Origin: Acetobacter oeni
Lineage (GTDB): Bacteria; Pseudomonadota; Alphaproteobacteria; Acetobacterales; Acetobacteraceae
Direction of reading: 5' to 3'
NCBI RefSeq assembly: GCF_011516825.1
Contig: NZ_WOTA01000001.1
Location: 62,001-126,000 of the forward strand
DNA: 64,000 bases
Shown: positions 27,056-36,312 of the stretch, piece by piece
Position numbering within the stretch: position 1 is the first letter of the stretch
Layout: every line of letters begins with the position of its first letter
The notes under the pieces: generated by a model
Told to the model about the DNA's origin: nothing
The model's input: the letters and a program-made list of their open reading frames with translations, nothing else
The model's database searches: none
Position numbers and translations under genes: made by a program

Positions 27056-27483
27056 CTGAGATGACGATTCTTGCACCATGGCCCGGCGACCTGCCGCTAC
27101 GGCGGCTGTTTCTGAAGGACATGCTCGTTGATGCTCAGATCGGTATTTTCCCGCATGAGCAGGGTGTGACGCAGCGCGTCCGGATTAATGTTTCGTTCGG
27201 GGTTTCTGAAGAACGAGATCTGGTCGAAGGCGCGGATGAACTGAGTCGAACGGTCTCCTATGAGGATGCCGTGCTGATTGTGCGCAAACTGGCAACGGCT
27301 CAGCATACAAAGCTGGTTGAGACGCTGGCGGAGCGGATTGCCATTGAAATTCTGAAGGACCGACGTGTCTGTGTCGTACGCGTAAGCGTTGAAAAGCTGG
27401 ATATTTTCTCTGATCTTGATTCTGTAGGCGTGGAAATCGAGAGGTGGTCAGCAGAGCAGATACCGGGAATGGTCTGCCTGTAA
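27052..27483 (+). CDS. folB: Dihydroneopterin aldolase
   Basis: Taking ATG 27052, which overlaps the upstream stop, gives 143 residues; ATG 27061 is equally possible. The core LRRLFLKDMLVDAQIGIFPHEQGVTQRV is typical, with the catalytic-site glutamate region VSYEDAVLIVRKL and the lysine region RVSVEKLDIFSDLDSVGVEI. FolB cleaves dihydroneopterin to hydroxymethyl-dihydropterin and glycolaldehyde in folate synthesis. It appears to be co-translated with the SDR upstream. It is convergent with the GT61 gene. Confidence 0.93.
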   Translation: MTEMTILAPWPGDLPLRRLFLKDMLVDAQIGIFPHEQGVTQRVRINVSFGVSEERDLVEGADELSRTVSYEDAVLIVRKLATAQHTKLVETLAERIAIEILKDRRVCVVRVSVEKLDIFSDLDSVGVEIERWSAEQIPGMVCL

Positions 27484-27529
27484 TGGTATCTGCCCGCAGA
27501 AACCCGACCGCCTCGGTCATAAGTCGCGC

Positions 27530-28648
27530 TCAGCCGCAGACTGTTCGGGAAAAATCCAGTAATTCCTGCGCGTGCGCTACAATGCGCCCTGCATTGACAG
27601 GCAATACTGCCTGACTCGTGTGATCCTCCTGTGTCACGCCGGTCTCGATCAGATCCGCCCAGTAGTAAAGGCGATTGCGAACAGCAATTGGCAGGAAGCA
27701 GGGGTTCTGGTGATGGCTCGGGACAAGCTCGTAAACAACCGAGGCAGGTGGACACCAGGAGATGTTCGTCATTCCCGCTCCCAGAAAGCCGATCACCATG
27801 CGCGCTTCTGAAAACAGGCGTATCTGCTCCCGAACACTCAGCGTCTCGGGCCGGATGCATTCAAACCCGATCTGTTTCAGACCAGATGCCAGTTCAGCTT
27901 CATTCGGAATTTTACGGTTCGCTGCCTCTCCCCGTTCAATGAACAGAAGACGCGAACCCGGTCGGGAGACACAACCAGCAGCATGCCTGAGCATATGGCT
28001 GGTCTCAACGGCCGTTTCTGAAGCTGTAAAATCAGTCCTGCCGCGTATGAAATCTGTGTAAATGACACGAGGAAAACGATAACGCGTGCCTGCATGCGTT
28101 ATCTTCCAGTGCTTCCTGGCCAATCCCATAAGCTCAATGCTTTCTGTCTGCCACGGGGTAAGGGCAGGAAGCAGAAACACGTCATCAGGACCGGCTGCTT
28201 TCAGGAAGTGACGAATGGCCGGCAGCGTATGGGCCACCCAATGATAGAAATTGGTATTCCAGTGATCAAAGCCGGCCCAGGCTGTCTGATCGCAGCTTTC
28301 GATCGGTCTGTCCTCGTGCGCGCAAAAAAGATCCAGCACTGCCGGGGGCTGAGTATAGAGCACATCCCGGATCGGAGCGCCGTGCGAACTGAACATGGTC
28401 AGTTCAGGATCGAACATGACATCGTTAAAACTGTAGCGAAAAACAGGTGCAGTCGATGTGGTCTGATATCGGAACAGACTTTCGCTGCCGTCACTCAACA
28501 GACCGTTTGCTGCGAAAGTTCCTTCCCGCAGAGGGGAGAATTCAATCAGCGCCCGGTTTCCTGCCGCCTGAAATAATCCGACAGCAGGTAAATGCCGGGA
28601 GGGCCGTCCGTTTTTAATGCGATCACGCAACATGGTAATGCGGGACAT
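27530..28648 (-). CDS. Glycosyltransferase family 61 (DUF563) protein
   Basis: A 372-residue protein with the GT61 features NFYHWVAHTLPAIRHFL (about 130-147) and FLGAGMTNISWCPP near 290-303, typical of family members that make surface polysaccharides. No signal peptide or membrane helix is seen. Donor and acceptor are unknown. It is a single gene facing folB, with an operator-like palindrome about 50 bases upstream. It is the only gene in this region that looks related to an exopolysaccharide pathway, though no linked cluster is present. Confidence 0.82.
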   Translation of the reverse strand: MSRITMLRDRIKNGRPSRHLPAVGLFQAAGNRALIEFSPLREGTFAANGLLSDGSESLFRYQTTSTAPVFRYSFNDVMFDPELTMFSSHGAPIRDVLYTQPPAVLDLFCAHEDRPIESCDQTAWAGFDHWNTNFYHWVAHTLPAIRHFLKAAGPDDVFLLPALTPWQTESIELMGLARKHWKITHAGTRYRFPRVIYTDFIRGRTDFTASETAVETSHMLRHAAGCVSRPGSRLLFIERGEAANRKIPNEAELASGLKQIGFECIRPETLSVREQIRLFSEARMVIGFLGAGMTNISWCPPASVVYELVPSHHQNPCFLPIAVRNRLYYWADLIETGVTQEDHTSQAVLPVNAGRIVAHAQELLDFSRTVCG

Positions 28649-28696
28649 GGCGACCTGAGCAGGAAAGTATCGGGGAAAAGATATCGAAAATCAGTG

Positions 28697-28717
28697 ATTG
28701 TCACAATCCGTGACAAT
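28697..28717. promoter_or_regulatory. Operator-like 21-base palindrome upstream of the GT61 gene
   Basis: ATTGTCAC at 28697-28704 is the exact reverse complement of GTGACAAT at 28710-28717, with a 5-base centre. It lies 48 bases before the GT61 start. Arm length and spacing resemble the site of a dimeric helix-turn-helix repressor. The regulator is not known. Confidence 0.45.
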
Positions 28718-28918
28718 TCTGCCTGTCTTTCCGAAGCAAGACTGTGCAGCTATGCCTGCATGGATTTCAGCTAATGAGTATAAAGACAGGCTCGACGACC
28801 GGAGCCGTTTTTTGCCACAGATCAGACAGGCCGGAACACAACAGGGCGGTAACGCGCTGTTCTTTGCCGTAAGCAGGCAGATTATGTCCCCGGCATCAAT
28901 GGTACAGATCTGATCCGA

Positions 28919-28960
28919 ACCGACTGTCGTATGCACACAGATGTACATCCGACAGTCGGT
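28919..28960. terminator. Inverted repeat downstream of the TIGR02300 gene
   Basis: ACCGACTGTCG at 28919-28929 and CGACAGTCGGT at 28950-28960 pair perfectly across a 20-base loop. The repeat ends 13 bases beyond the stop of the minus-strand TIGR02300 gene, a position expected for a terminator, but it has no T-tract. The loop itself contains the palindrome GATGTACATC, so a protein-binding site is also possible. Confidence 0.4.
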
Positions 28961-28973
28961 GCTTCCTGTTATT

Positions 28974-29306
28974 TTACGAGTCGTGCTCGTCCTTGTCCGT
29001 GTTCACATCGATGTCGGTGCTGATGTCATCGGCATCATCATCGAGATCAGCCGTATCTTCCAGGACGTCGGCATCGTCATCATCATCGTCGGTATCGACG
29101 TCGATATCATCGCCGTCTTTGTCTGGTTTCGGGGCAGCCTTCACAGGCAATGCCGGAATGCTGTCACCCGCTCTCTTAAGCCGGGGAACTTCAGCCGGCT
29201 GCTCAGCTCCGCATTTCGGGCAAACAGCCGGTTCCTTGTTAAGGTCGTAAAAACGCGCTCCGCAAGATACACAGATGCGTTTTGAACCGAGTTCAGGCTG
29301 GGCCAT
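28974..29306 (-). CDS. TIGR02300 family zinc-ribbon protein with acidic tail
   Basis: Starting at ATG 29306 gives 110 residues beginning [19 protein letters not shown], the family's usual N-terminus. The longer frame adds 33 atypical residues. Four cysteines at 12, 15, 29 and 32 form a CxxC-CxxC zinc ribbon. A proline/alanine/lysine linker leads to about 45 residues dominated by aspartate. Function is unknown, and the family is largely alphaproteobacterial. The gene is divergent from the transglycosylase gene. Confidence 0.88.
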   Translation of the reverse strand: MAQPELGSKRICVSCGARFYDLNKEPAVCPKCGAEQPAEVPRLKRAGDSIPALPVKAAPKPDKDGDDIDVDTDDDDDDADVLEDTADLDDDADDISTDIDVNTDKDEHDS

Positions 29307-29557
29307 GGTGAACCTGTCAATCGTGATCATGGTTTTGGGGATGAAATCTTCCCCGGCGAGCCTGGACACCGTGCGGAACACGCATCCAGATGAGGCGTGG
29401 CCCAATGCCAGCTTGTGCCGTCCGTGTCAAACAGAAGCAGCGGCAGGGCAACAGGCCAGGCTCTCATGCATGGCCGAACCTTATTTCTGCCTTAATTTTC
29501 CAATGCCATAAAAATCCGTCATGTTTCGGACGCAGATTTTTGTCAAAGGACTATGTA

Positions 29558-30739
29558 ATGAGCAGGGTTCCGGGCTGCCTGTTGCACGCCTTTACGGTGT
29601 GTCTGCTCGCAATGCTGACCGCTTGCAGTACGACCCCGCATGCCGGAGGTAATCCGTCTGAGTGGGGGCAGGGTAACTATCGTGCTCCCGGATCGGCAGG
29701 CGATCCTTGGGGACCCTATATCCGCGAGGCCGCAGGCCGATTCTCAGTTCCGGAACAATGGATCAGGGCCGTCATGACCCAGGAATCTGGAGGGAAAGAA
29801 TATATAAACGGACAGCTGACCAAATCGGGCTCAGGCGCCATGGGCCTGATGCAACTCATGCCCGCGACATGGGCTGAACTGGCCGGGCTGTATGGCCTGG
29901 GCGGCGATCCTTACGACCCCCACGATAACATCGTGGCCGGAACCGGTTATATCCGCCAGCTTTATGAAAGGTTTGGCTCTCCGGGCTTCCTCGCCGCGTA
30001 TAATGCCGGCCCCGGCCGTGTCGAACAGTACCTGCAGACAGGCGAATCTCTGCCCGATGAAACCGTTAACTACGTGGCTTCGATCTCGCCCAATCTCGGT
30101 GATGCCGCGCCCGGCTCCGGAGTCAGTGAAACCGGCAGTGCCGCCATCCGCGTAGCCCAGGCTTCTCCTGTTGTGTCTGCTGCATCTGACCCCGATGCTG
30201 TCACGCGGACTGCGGATGGCTGTCTCCGCGATGCCGACGTGGCCTATGATCCGTCAAACTGCCTGATGGATCAGGATGCGCCTCACGCCAATCCGCTCTC
30301 CGCCCCTCAGCCGGCAGCGCCACCGCTGGCAACATTGCAGCGGCTGCAACCTCCTGTTGCAGTGGCCTCTGTCGGAAGGCCTCTTCCCGCTGAGCTTGCG
30401 AGTTATGTTGAGCCATCGTCTTCAGCGAACCGTATTATAGCCACTCCTGCCGTCGCAACCCGCGGTTATGGCGATGGCGGGGCTTCAGGGCGTCCCTGGG
30501 CCGTTCAGGTTGGCGCTTTCTCCAGCGGAGCCGAAGCCCGTACAGTACTCAGCCAGGCTCAGTCCCTTATCGGCGGGTCTTCCGGGCAGCTTGGCGCCGT
30601 CGTGACGCGGGTCTCGCCTGCTGCGAATTCACTTTATCGGGCACGACTGACCGGCTTCGCTCCCCAGGCCGCAGCGGCGGCCTGCCGGATTCTGCATACC
30701 CATGCGATTGCCTGCTTTACAGTTCCCGTGACGATCTGA
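29558..30739 (+). CDS. Lipoprotein lytic transglycosylase with C-terminal SPOR domain
   Basis: Starting at ATG 29558 gives 393 residues with a signal peptide and the lipobox LTAC at the end, so C25-type lipidation is expected. An SLT/GH23 domain spans about 45-170: catalytic glutamate in VMTQESGGKEY, then GAMGLMQLMPATW and AAYNAGPG. A proline/alanine-rich linker precedes a C-terminal SPOR domain beginning RPWAVQVGAFSSGAEA. Such enzymes cleave peptidoglycan, and the SPOR domain targets denuded glycan at the septum. A longer frame upstream is not needed. Confidence 0.9.
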   Translation: MSRVPGCLLHAFTVCLLAMLTACSTTPHAGGNPSEWGQGNYRAPGSAGDPWGPYIREAAGRFSVPEQWIRAVMTQESGGKEYINGQLTKSGSGAMGLMQLMPATWAELAGLYGLGGDPYDPHDNIVAGTGYIRQLYERFGSPGFLAAYNAGPGRVEQYLQTGESLPDETVNYVASISPNLGDAAPGSGVSETGSAAIRVAQASPVVSAASDPDAVTRTADGCLRDADVAYDPSNCLMDQDAPHANPLSAPQPAAPPLATLQRLQPPVAVASVGRPLPAELASYVEPSSSANRIIATPAVATRGYGDGGASGRPWAVQVGAFSSGAEARTVLSQAQSLIGGSSGQLGAVVTRVSPAANSLYRARLTGFAPQAAAAACRILHTHAIACFTVPVTI

Positions 30740-30850
30740 TCCCGGGCTGCGTCTGAAAAATGTGCATTGTCGCCAACGGGTGCCTCGGCTAGACCCCCGC
30801 CTTCCGGGGCGTCAGTCAAAAGTCGCCCTACACAGCCGGGACTGAGACAG

Positions 30851-31774
30851 ATGGCACGCAACCGCATCCGTAAAGGACGCGCCCTGAATGGCTGGCTTGT
30901 GATCGACAAGCCGTCCGGGGTCACCTCGACAGCCGTCGTCAGTATCGTGAAGCGTGCTTTCGATGCTCAGAAAGTCGGCCACGGCGGTACTCTTGATCCA
31001 CTTGCAACCGGCCTCCTGCCGATCGCAATGGGTGCCGCAACAAAAACGGTTCCTTACATTATGGACGGAACCAAACGGTATCACTTCACTCTTCGTCTGG
31101 GTGAGGCGAGGGACAGCGACGACGCGGATGGTACGGTTACAGCAATCTCCGATGTGCGCCCCACGGATGATGAACTGCGTGCGGCGACAATCGGCCTGAC
31201 CGGCGACATCATGCAGGTGCCTCCGGTTTTCTCCGCTCTTAAAGTGGCCGGTGAGCGGGCCTATGACATGGCGCGTGATGGCCGTCCGCCTGAGTTGCCA
31301 CCCCGTCCGGCTCGCGTGGACCGGTTCGAACTGATCGGGCGACCCGATGCCGATCACGCCATTTTCGAAGTTGAATCCGGCAAGGGCGTATATATGCGTT
31401 CCCTGGCGCGGGACGTTGCGCTCGCCTGTGGTACGGTCGGTCATATTGCCGCATTGCGCCGTCTGAGAGTCGGGCCGTTCACTGAAGAAGATGCGATTTC
31501 GCTGGACAAAATCGTCGCGAGCGCCGAAGAAGCGCCTGCTTCACCGGAGCTGCTGCGTCCGGTCGCGACCGCGCTGGCCGACATCCCGGCGCTGGCCCTG
31601 ACCCCGGACGAAACGGTTCTCCTGCTGCATGGACAGGCTCTCGGCCTGCTGGATCTCATGGGACGTATCCCGGAAACCGGCGCCGACGGCATTGTTCGTG
31701 CGATGGACGGTGAGCGTGTGCTCGGTCTGTGCCGCCTCGAAGATGGCTGGCTGCAGCCCGTTCGACTGCTTTAA
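30851..31774 (+). CDS. truB: tRNA pseudouridine(55) synthase TruB
   Basis: Starting at ATG 30851 gives 307 residues. The motif [15 protein letters not shown] contains the catalytic aspartate, and [13 protein letters not shown] is the N-terminal family motif. The YMRSLARD segment and a C-terminal PUA-like region follow. TruB makes the T-loop pseudouridine 55 in tRNAs. An upstream extension to 30767 adds unlikely residues. rpsO follows after 23 bases, the conserved truB-rpsO-pnp order. Confidence 0.95.
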   Translation: MARNRIRKGRALNGWLVIDKPSGVTSTAVVSIVKRAFDAQKVGHGGTLDPLATGLLPIAMGAATKTVPYIMDGTKRYHFTLRLGEARDSDDADGTVTAISDVRPTDDELRAATIGLTGDIMQVPPVFSALKVAGERAYDMARDGRPPELPPRPARVDRFELIGRPDADHAIFEVESGKGVYMRSLARDVALACGTVGHIAALRRLRVGPFTEEDAISLDKIVASAEEAPASPELLRPVATALADIPALALTPDETVLLLHGQALGLLDLMGRIPETGADGIVRAMDGERVLGLCRLEDGWLQPVRLL

Positions 31775-31797
31775 ACCTTATTTTTCGGGAGACACCG

Positions 31798-32067
31798 ATG
31801 TCGATTACCGCAGAACGCCGTACAGAAGTCATTCAGGAATACCGTACGACCCCGACCGATACCGGATCACCGGAAGTTCAGGTCGCGATCCTGACCGAGC
31901 GGATCAATAACCTGACCGAACACCTTAAAACCCATGCGAAGGATTTCCATTCGCGTCGTGGTCTGCTGGTCATGGTTGGCAACCGTCGTGGTCTGCTCGA
32001 CTATCTGAAACGCAAGAGCCAGACCCGCTACGAGACGCTGATTGGCCGTCTGGGGCTGCGTCGCTGA
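31798..32067 (+). CDS. rpsO: 30S ribosomal protein S15
   Basis: An 89-residue protein, the normal S15 length, from [16 protein letters not shown] to [12 protein letters not shown]. It binds the central domain of 16S rRNA early in 30S assembly. TCGGGAGACACCG before the ATG provides the ribosome binding site. A rho-independent terminator follows 86 bases after the stop, so pnp probably has its own promoter or is expressed by read-through. Confidence 0.98.
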   Translation: MSITAERRTEVIQEYRTTPTDTGSPEVQVAILTERINNLTEHLKTHAKDFHSRRGLLVMVGNRRGLLDYLKRKSQTRYETLIGRLGLRR

Positions 32068-32153
32068 TCACGCGGGACTGTCGGGGAAACAGAGCCTGTC
32101 AATCTGTGGCATCTCTGCTGTTTCCCCATTGCCCGTAATCCTGTAAGGGATAC

Positions 32154-32192
32154 CCCGGGATGCCTGTCCAAGCAGGTGTCCCGGGTTTTTTT
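32154..32192 (+). terminator. Rho-independent terminator after rpsO
   Basis: CCCGGGATGCCTG at 32154-32166 pairs with CAGGTGTCCCGGG at 32173-32185 over all 13 positions, including two G-T pairs, with a 6-base loop. Seven T residues follow at 32186-32192. It is the best intrinsic terminator in the window. Confidence 0.93.
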
Positions 32193-32423
32193 GTTGTCCG
32201 GTATCTGAACCGGCGAAATCAGGAGCCGAACCGGCTTATCGTGGGGCCTACCGGCCAGCCACGGCGTTTCAGGCCACATGGCGCCCTGGCGTTTTCGCCA
32301 GTCACCATGCCGTCCGAGACGCTGTCTGCAACCGGCCCCTGTCAGACGGAAACAGGAGTCATATCCGTGACTTTGGTTTCCGGGACGCGAGGCGCGGTAT
32401 CGGCCCGAAAGGTCTGATGCAGA
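32193..32423 (+). promoter_or_regulatory. pnp leader region
   Basis: These 231 bases separate the rpsO terminator from pnp and should hold the pnp promoter and leader. Small hairpins are possible: CTGGCG at 32286-32291 with CGCCAG at 32296-32301, and CCTGT with ACAGG at about 32337-32355. In enterics the pnp leader is cleaved by RNase III for autoregulation; whether this applies here is unknown. Confidence 0.35.
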
Positions 32424-34571
32424 ATGTTCAATTATTTTCGTAAAGAGATTGAGTGGGGCGGTCGCAAGCTGGTTCTGGAGACCGGCAAGATTGCCCGCCA
32501 GGCAGATGGCGCCGTTGTCGTCACATATGGGGACACAGTCGTTCTGTGTACCGCTGTTGGCGCAAAGAGCGTGAAAGCCGGTCAGGATTTCTTCCCGCTG
32601 ACTGTTAACTATCAGGAAAAAGCCTACGCCGCCGGCAAGATCCCCGGCGGGTTCTTTAAGCGCGAGGGGCGTCCCTCAGAGGCGGAAACTCTTAACTCCC
32701 GCCTCATTGACCGTCCGCTGCGTCCGCTGTTTCCCGAGGGCTTCCGCAACGAAGTTCAGGTTATCGCGACAGTTCTCAGCCACGATATGGAGAACGATCC
32801 GGCGATCCCCGCTCTGATCGGCTGTTCGGCTGCTCTCACATTGTCCGGAATACCTTTCTTCGGTCCTGTCGGCGCCTGTCGTGTGGGTTATGTGGACGGC
32901 GAATACGTCCTGAATCCGACGATCGAAGAGACAAAAGAAAGCGACCTGGAACTGGCAGTCGCCGGAACGACCGAGGGCGTTCTGATGGTTGAATCCGAGG
33001 CCAGCGAGCTTTCAGAAACCACTATGCTCGGCGCTGTGACCTTCGGGCATAAAGCATTTCAGCCGGTCATCGAGGCGATTATCGCTCTTGCAGAACATGC
33101 GGCCAAAGCGCCGTGGGATCTGGAAGCCCCATCGAAAGAAACCATCGCGCTTCGCAAGAAAGTCGATACGCTTGGTCGCAAGGCACTGACGACAGCCTAT
33201 AAGGAAAAGGCCAAGCAGGCGCGTTACGAAAAAGTCGCGGCGGCTAAAAAAGTCATTCTGGATAAGCTGACCGACGCCGGACTGGATGCAGACGCAGCCA
33301 AACCGATGCTGAAAGATCTCGAAGCCGATATCGTTCGCGGATCTGTTCTCGACACCGGGCTTCGTATTGACGGCCGTGATCTGGTCACCGTTCGCCCGAT
33401 CGTCTCCGAAGTCGGCATTCTTCCGCGCGCGCATGGTTCAGCTCTGTTCACCCGTGGTGAAACCCAGGCATTGGTCGTGGCCACGCTGGGTACCGGGCAG
33501 GACGAGCAGGTCATCGATGCCCTCGAAGGCGAATACCGCACCAACTTCATGCTGCACTACAACTTTCCTCCGTTCTCGGTTGGTGAGTGCGGTCGTGTAG
33601 GATCTCCAGGACGGCGCGAAATCGGTCACGGGAAACTTGCGTGGCGCGCCCTGCGTCCGCTGTTGCCGACAAAGACCGAGTTCCCTTACACCATGCGGGT
33701 TGTCTCCGAGATCACCGAGAGCAACGGCTCCTCCTCAATGGCAACTGTCTGCGGCACCTCGCTGGCGCTGATGGATGCCGGCGTGCCGCTAAAGCGCCCC
33801 GTTGCCGGTATCGCGATGGGCCTGATCAAGGAAGATCGCGGTTTCGCGGTTCTCTCGGATATTCTTGGTGACGAAGATCATCTCGGCGATATGGATTTCA
33901 AGGTGGCCGGCACCGAAAAGGGTGTAACGGCGCTGCAGATGGACATTAAGATTACGTCCATCACGCCGGAAATTATGGAAATCGCTCTTGAGCAGGCTCG
34001 CGGTGGCCGTCTGCACATTCTGGGAGAGATGTCTAAAGCTCTGACGGAAGGCCGGCATGATGTCTCGTCAACCGCGCCGAAAATCACGACAATGAGCGTG
34101 CCAAGGGAAAAAATCCGTGATGTGATCGGTTCCGGCGGCAAGGTTATTCGTGAAATCGTCGAGTATTCGGGCGCGAAGGTCGATATCGGTGATGATGGCA
34201 CCATCACGATCGCTGCCTCTTCCGATGAACAGGCGAAGAAGGCGATCGACCGGATCAATGGTATTGTTGCAGAACCGGAGATTGGCCGTATTTATGACGG
34301 CAAGGTCGTAAAGACAGCCGATTTCGGTGCCTTCGTGAATTTTCTCGGTGCCAAAGACGGCCTCGTTCACATCTCCGAACTCGGGCAGGGCCGGGTTGCC
34401 CGCACGACCGATGTGGTCAAGCAGGGAGACACTGTGAAGGTGAAAGTCATAGGCTTTGACGACCGGGGTAAGGTCAAATTGTCCATGAGGGTTGTAGATC
34501 AGGCAACCGGTGCCGACATAACCTCCGAAGTAGGCGAACGGCCAGCCCGCGCGCCACGCCGCGAAGACTGA
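32424..34571 (+). CDS. pnp: Polyribonucleotide nucleotidyltransferase (PNPase)
   Basis: A 715-residue phosphorolytic 3'-5' exoribonuclease and degradosome component. Two RNase PH-like domains flank a helical linker: the first starts [20 protein letters not shown] in overlapping pieces, the second has [15 protein letters not shown]. They are followed by a KH domain with [15 protein letters not shown] and an S1 domain with [24 protein letters not shown]. Length and domain order are normal. It works on mRNA decay and RNA quality control in the cytosol. Confidence 0.98.
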   Translation: MFNYFRKEIEWGGRKLVLETGKIARQADGAVVVTYGDTVVLCTAVGAKSVKAGQDFFPLTVNYQEKAYAAGKIPGGFFKREGRPSEAETLNSRLIDRPLRPLFPEGFRNEVQVIATVLSHDMENDPAIPALIGCSAALTLSGIPFFGPVGACRVGYVDGEYVLNPTIEETKESDLELAVAGTTEGVLMVESEASELSETTMLGAVTFGHKAFQPVIEAIIALAEHAAKAPWDLEAPSKETIALRKKVDTLGRKALTTAYKEKAKQARYEKVAAAKKVILDKLTDAGLDADAAKPMLKDLEADIVRGSVLDTGLRIDGRDLVTVRPIVSEVGILPRAHGSALFTRGETQALVVATLGTGQDEQVIDALEGEYRTNFMLHYNFPPFSVGECGRVGSPGRREIGHGKLAWRALRPLLPTKTEFPYTMRVVSEITESNGSSSMATVCGTSLALMDAGVPLKRPVAGIAMGLIKEDRGFAVLSDILGDEDHLGDMDFKVAGTEKGVTALQMDIKITSITPEIMEIALEQARGGRLHILGEMSKALTEGRHDVSSTAPKITTMSVPREKIRDVIGSGGKVIREIVEYSGAKVDIGDDGTITIAASSDEQAKKAIDRINGIVAEPEIGRIYDGKVVKTADFGAFVNFLGAKDGLVHISELGQGRVARTTDVVKQGDTVKVKVIGFDDRGKVKLSMRVVDQATGADITSEVGERPARAPRRED

Positions 34572-34595
34572 GACTGACTGAAGACACGGTCAGTG

Positions 34596-34630
34596 AACGG
34601 GCGTTGCGGCAAAGGGTCGCAACGCCCGTT
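34596..34630 (+). terminator. Terminator hairpin after pnp
   Basis: AACGGGCGTTGCG at 34596-34608 and CGCAACGCCCGTT at 34618-34630 are perfect reverse complements around a 9-base loop. The following sequence is TGTGTATGG, so the T-tract is weak. The 13-base GC-rich stem 25 bases after the pnp stop still supports a terminator. Confidence 0.75.
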
Positions 34631-34706
34631 TGTGTATGGCGTAAGCTCCGGCCCCGCGTTAAGAGGCTCCGGAGTTCACAGGAACACGGACGACGACAGG
34701 ACAGGC

Positions 34707-36125
34707 ATGAAGGCGATTAACGCAGTAAGACTGAGCGGCGCAGAAATCCTTCCGCTGGTTGAAGGCGGGAAAGGCGTTGGTGTTTCTACCGGCCAGTCAG
34801 CCGGCGCCTGGGCCGCCGCAGGCGGAGCCGGAACTATTTCAATTGTTAATGCGGATAGCTACGACGATAACGGGAATATTGTTCCCCAGATCTATCGGGG
34901 CAAAACCCGCCGTGAGCGGCATGAAGAACTGATTGATTACGCTATACGCGGCGGAATCGCTCAGGCGCGGATCGCCCACGAAACTGCGTCAGGTCGCGGG
35001 CGTGTCCATGCCAATATTCTCTGGGAAATGGGCGGCGCGGAACGCGTGATCAGTGGTGTGCTCGAAGGCGCGAAAGGGCTGATTAACGGTCTTACCTGCG
35101 GCGCCGGGATGCCTTATCGCTTGTCTGATATCGCTACGAAATTCGGTGTCCATTATTACCCGATTGTCTCATCAGCACGTGCATTTAACGCTCTTTGGAA
35201 GCGGGCCTATCATAAGACAGCCAGCCTTCTCGGGGGCGTGGTTTACGAAGATCCGTGGCGTGCCGGCGGCCATAATGGACTTTCAAATACTGAAAACCCG
35301 CTGAAACCCGAAGATCCATATCCCCGTGTCGTTGCTCTGCGAAAGCTGATGAACAGCTTCGGCCTTGGAAACACGCCAATTATCATGGCGGGAGGTGTCT
35401 GGTGGCTTGAGGAATGGCAGGACTGGATCGATAACCCTGAACTCGGTCCTGTTGTCTTTCAGTTTGGCACCCGTCCTCTGCTGACAAAAGAAAGTCCGAT
35501 ACCGGAAGCCTGGAAACAGCGTCTGAAAACACTTGAGAAAGGCGACATCTTTCTTAACCGTTTTTCGCCAACGGGCTTTTATTCCTCGGCTGTGAATAAC
35601 AGTTTTCTGGGGGAACTCCGGGAGCGTTCAGAACGACAGATTGCGTTCTCATCCGAACCGGTTGGTGAACACGCTGCCGCTTATGGCGTCGGAGCTCGCA
35701 AGCGCGAAGTGTTCGTGACAGAATCTGATCTGCTGCATGCGCAGGCATGGGAGGCTGAAGGTTATACCGAAGCGATGAGAACTCCGGATTCGACTCTGAT
35801 CTTCGTAACACCTGAACGCGCGCGCGAAATTCTGACCGACCAGGTCGCCTGCATGGGATGCCTGTCGGAATGTCGTTTTTCGAACTGGAGCCAGCGTCCG
35901 CCGGAATTCAGCAATGGCCACAAGGCCGATCCAAGATCGTACTGCATCCAAAAAACATTGCAGACCATTGCTCACGCCCACGGTCCGGATCAGGAAAGCG
36001 TGGCAGATCATAATCTGATGTTCGGTGGAACGAATGCATGGCGATTTGCCAAAGATCCTTTTTATTCCAACAACTTTATCCCAACAGTTAAAGAACTGGT
36101 GGATCGTATCATGACGGGCCGTTAA
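34707..36125 (+). CDS. NAD(P)H-dependent flavin oxidoreductase (nitronate monooxygenase family, YrpB type)
   Basis: Starting at ATG 34707 gives 472 residues beginning MKAINAVRLSGAEILPLVEGG. The frame extends upstream through the pnp terminator, which rules out an earlier start. An FMN-binding TIM barrel carries GGAGTISIVN, PIIMAGGVWW and QFGTRPLLTKES. This exceeds the usual 320-350 residues, and the extra C-terminal part has C382-x2-C385-x3-C389 with C413 nearby. Such a set may bind a metal or iron-sulfur cluster. Substrate is unknown. Confidence 0.8.
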   Translation: MKAINAVRLSGAEILPLVEGGKGVGVSTGQSAGAWAAAGGAGTISIVNADSYDDNGNIVPQIYRGKTRRERHEELIDYAIRGGIAQARIAHETASGRGRVHANILWEMGGAERVISGVLEGAKGLINGLTCGAGMPYRLSDIATKFGVHYYPIVSSARAFNALWKRAYHKTASLLGGVVYEDPWRAGGHNGLSNTENPLKPEDPYPRVVALRKLMNSFGLGNTPIIMAGGVWWLEEWQDWIDNPELGPVVFQFGTRPLLTKESPIPEAWKQRLKTLEKGDIFLNRFSPTGFYSSAVNNSFLGELRERSERQIAFSSEPVGEHAAAYGVGARKREVFVTESDLLHAQAWEAEGYTEAMRTPDSTLIFVTPERAREILTDQVACMGCLSECRFSNWSQRPPEFSNGHKADPRSYCIQKTLQTIAHAHGPDQESVADHNLMFGGTNAWRFAKDPFYSNNFIPTVKELVDRIMTGR

Positions 36126-36162
36126 GACATCCCGGCAACTTCAGAGAAGTCATATCTTCTTT

Positions 36163-36197
36163 CATGAACGGAAAGCTGTGGTCGCTTTCCGTTCATG
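36163..36197. terminator. Hairpin after the flavin oxidoreductase gene
   Basis: CATGAACGGAAAGC at 36163-36176 and GCTTTCCGTTCATG at 36184-36197 match perfectly around a 7-base loop. It starts 38 bases beyond the upstream stop and lies before lolA. No T-tract follows on either strand, so it may be a weak terminator or a stabilising 3' hairpin. Confidence 0.5.
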
Positions 36198-36312
36198 GGG
36201 TCTCGATACGAGAAATTAATCGCTCCGCTCAAGCCATTAAAAAACTGCGCCAGCCTGCCATTTTGCAGCCTCTCGTGCAGGAAACTCGCTTTCATCTGTA
36301 AGGAGAACCTGG

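Larger units (their letters stand above)
28649..28973. other. Intergenic region upstream of the GT61 gene
   Basis: No convincing gene is present in these 325 bases. The region contains the palindrome at 28697-28717 and an 11-base inverted repeat at 28919-28960, listed separately. Short frames on either strand have no recognisable composition. The region lies downstream of the TIGR02300 gene and upstream of the GT61 gene, both on the minus strand, so it should hold a terminator and a promoter. Confidence 0.5.

Noticed and set aside
28974-29066. Tandem repeat or CRISPR-like appearance of GATGTC/CATC triplets
   Set aside because: It is the codon pattern of the aspartate-rich tail of the TIGR02300 protein, not an array.
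34593-34706. Upstream start of the flavin oxidoreductase
   Set aside because: It runs through the pnp terminator hairpin, and the family N-terminus begins at 34707.
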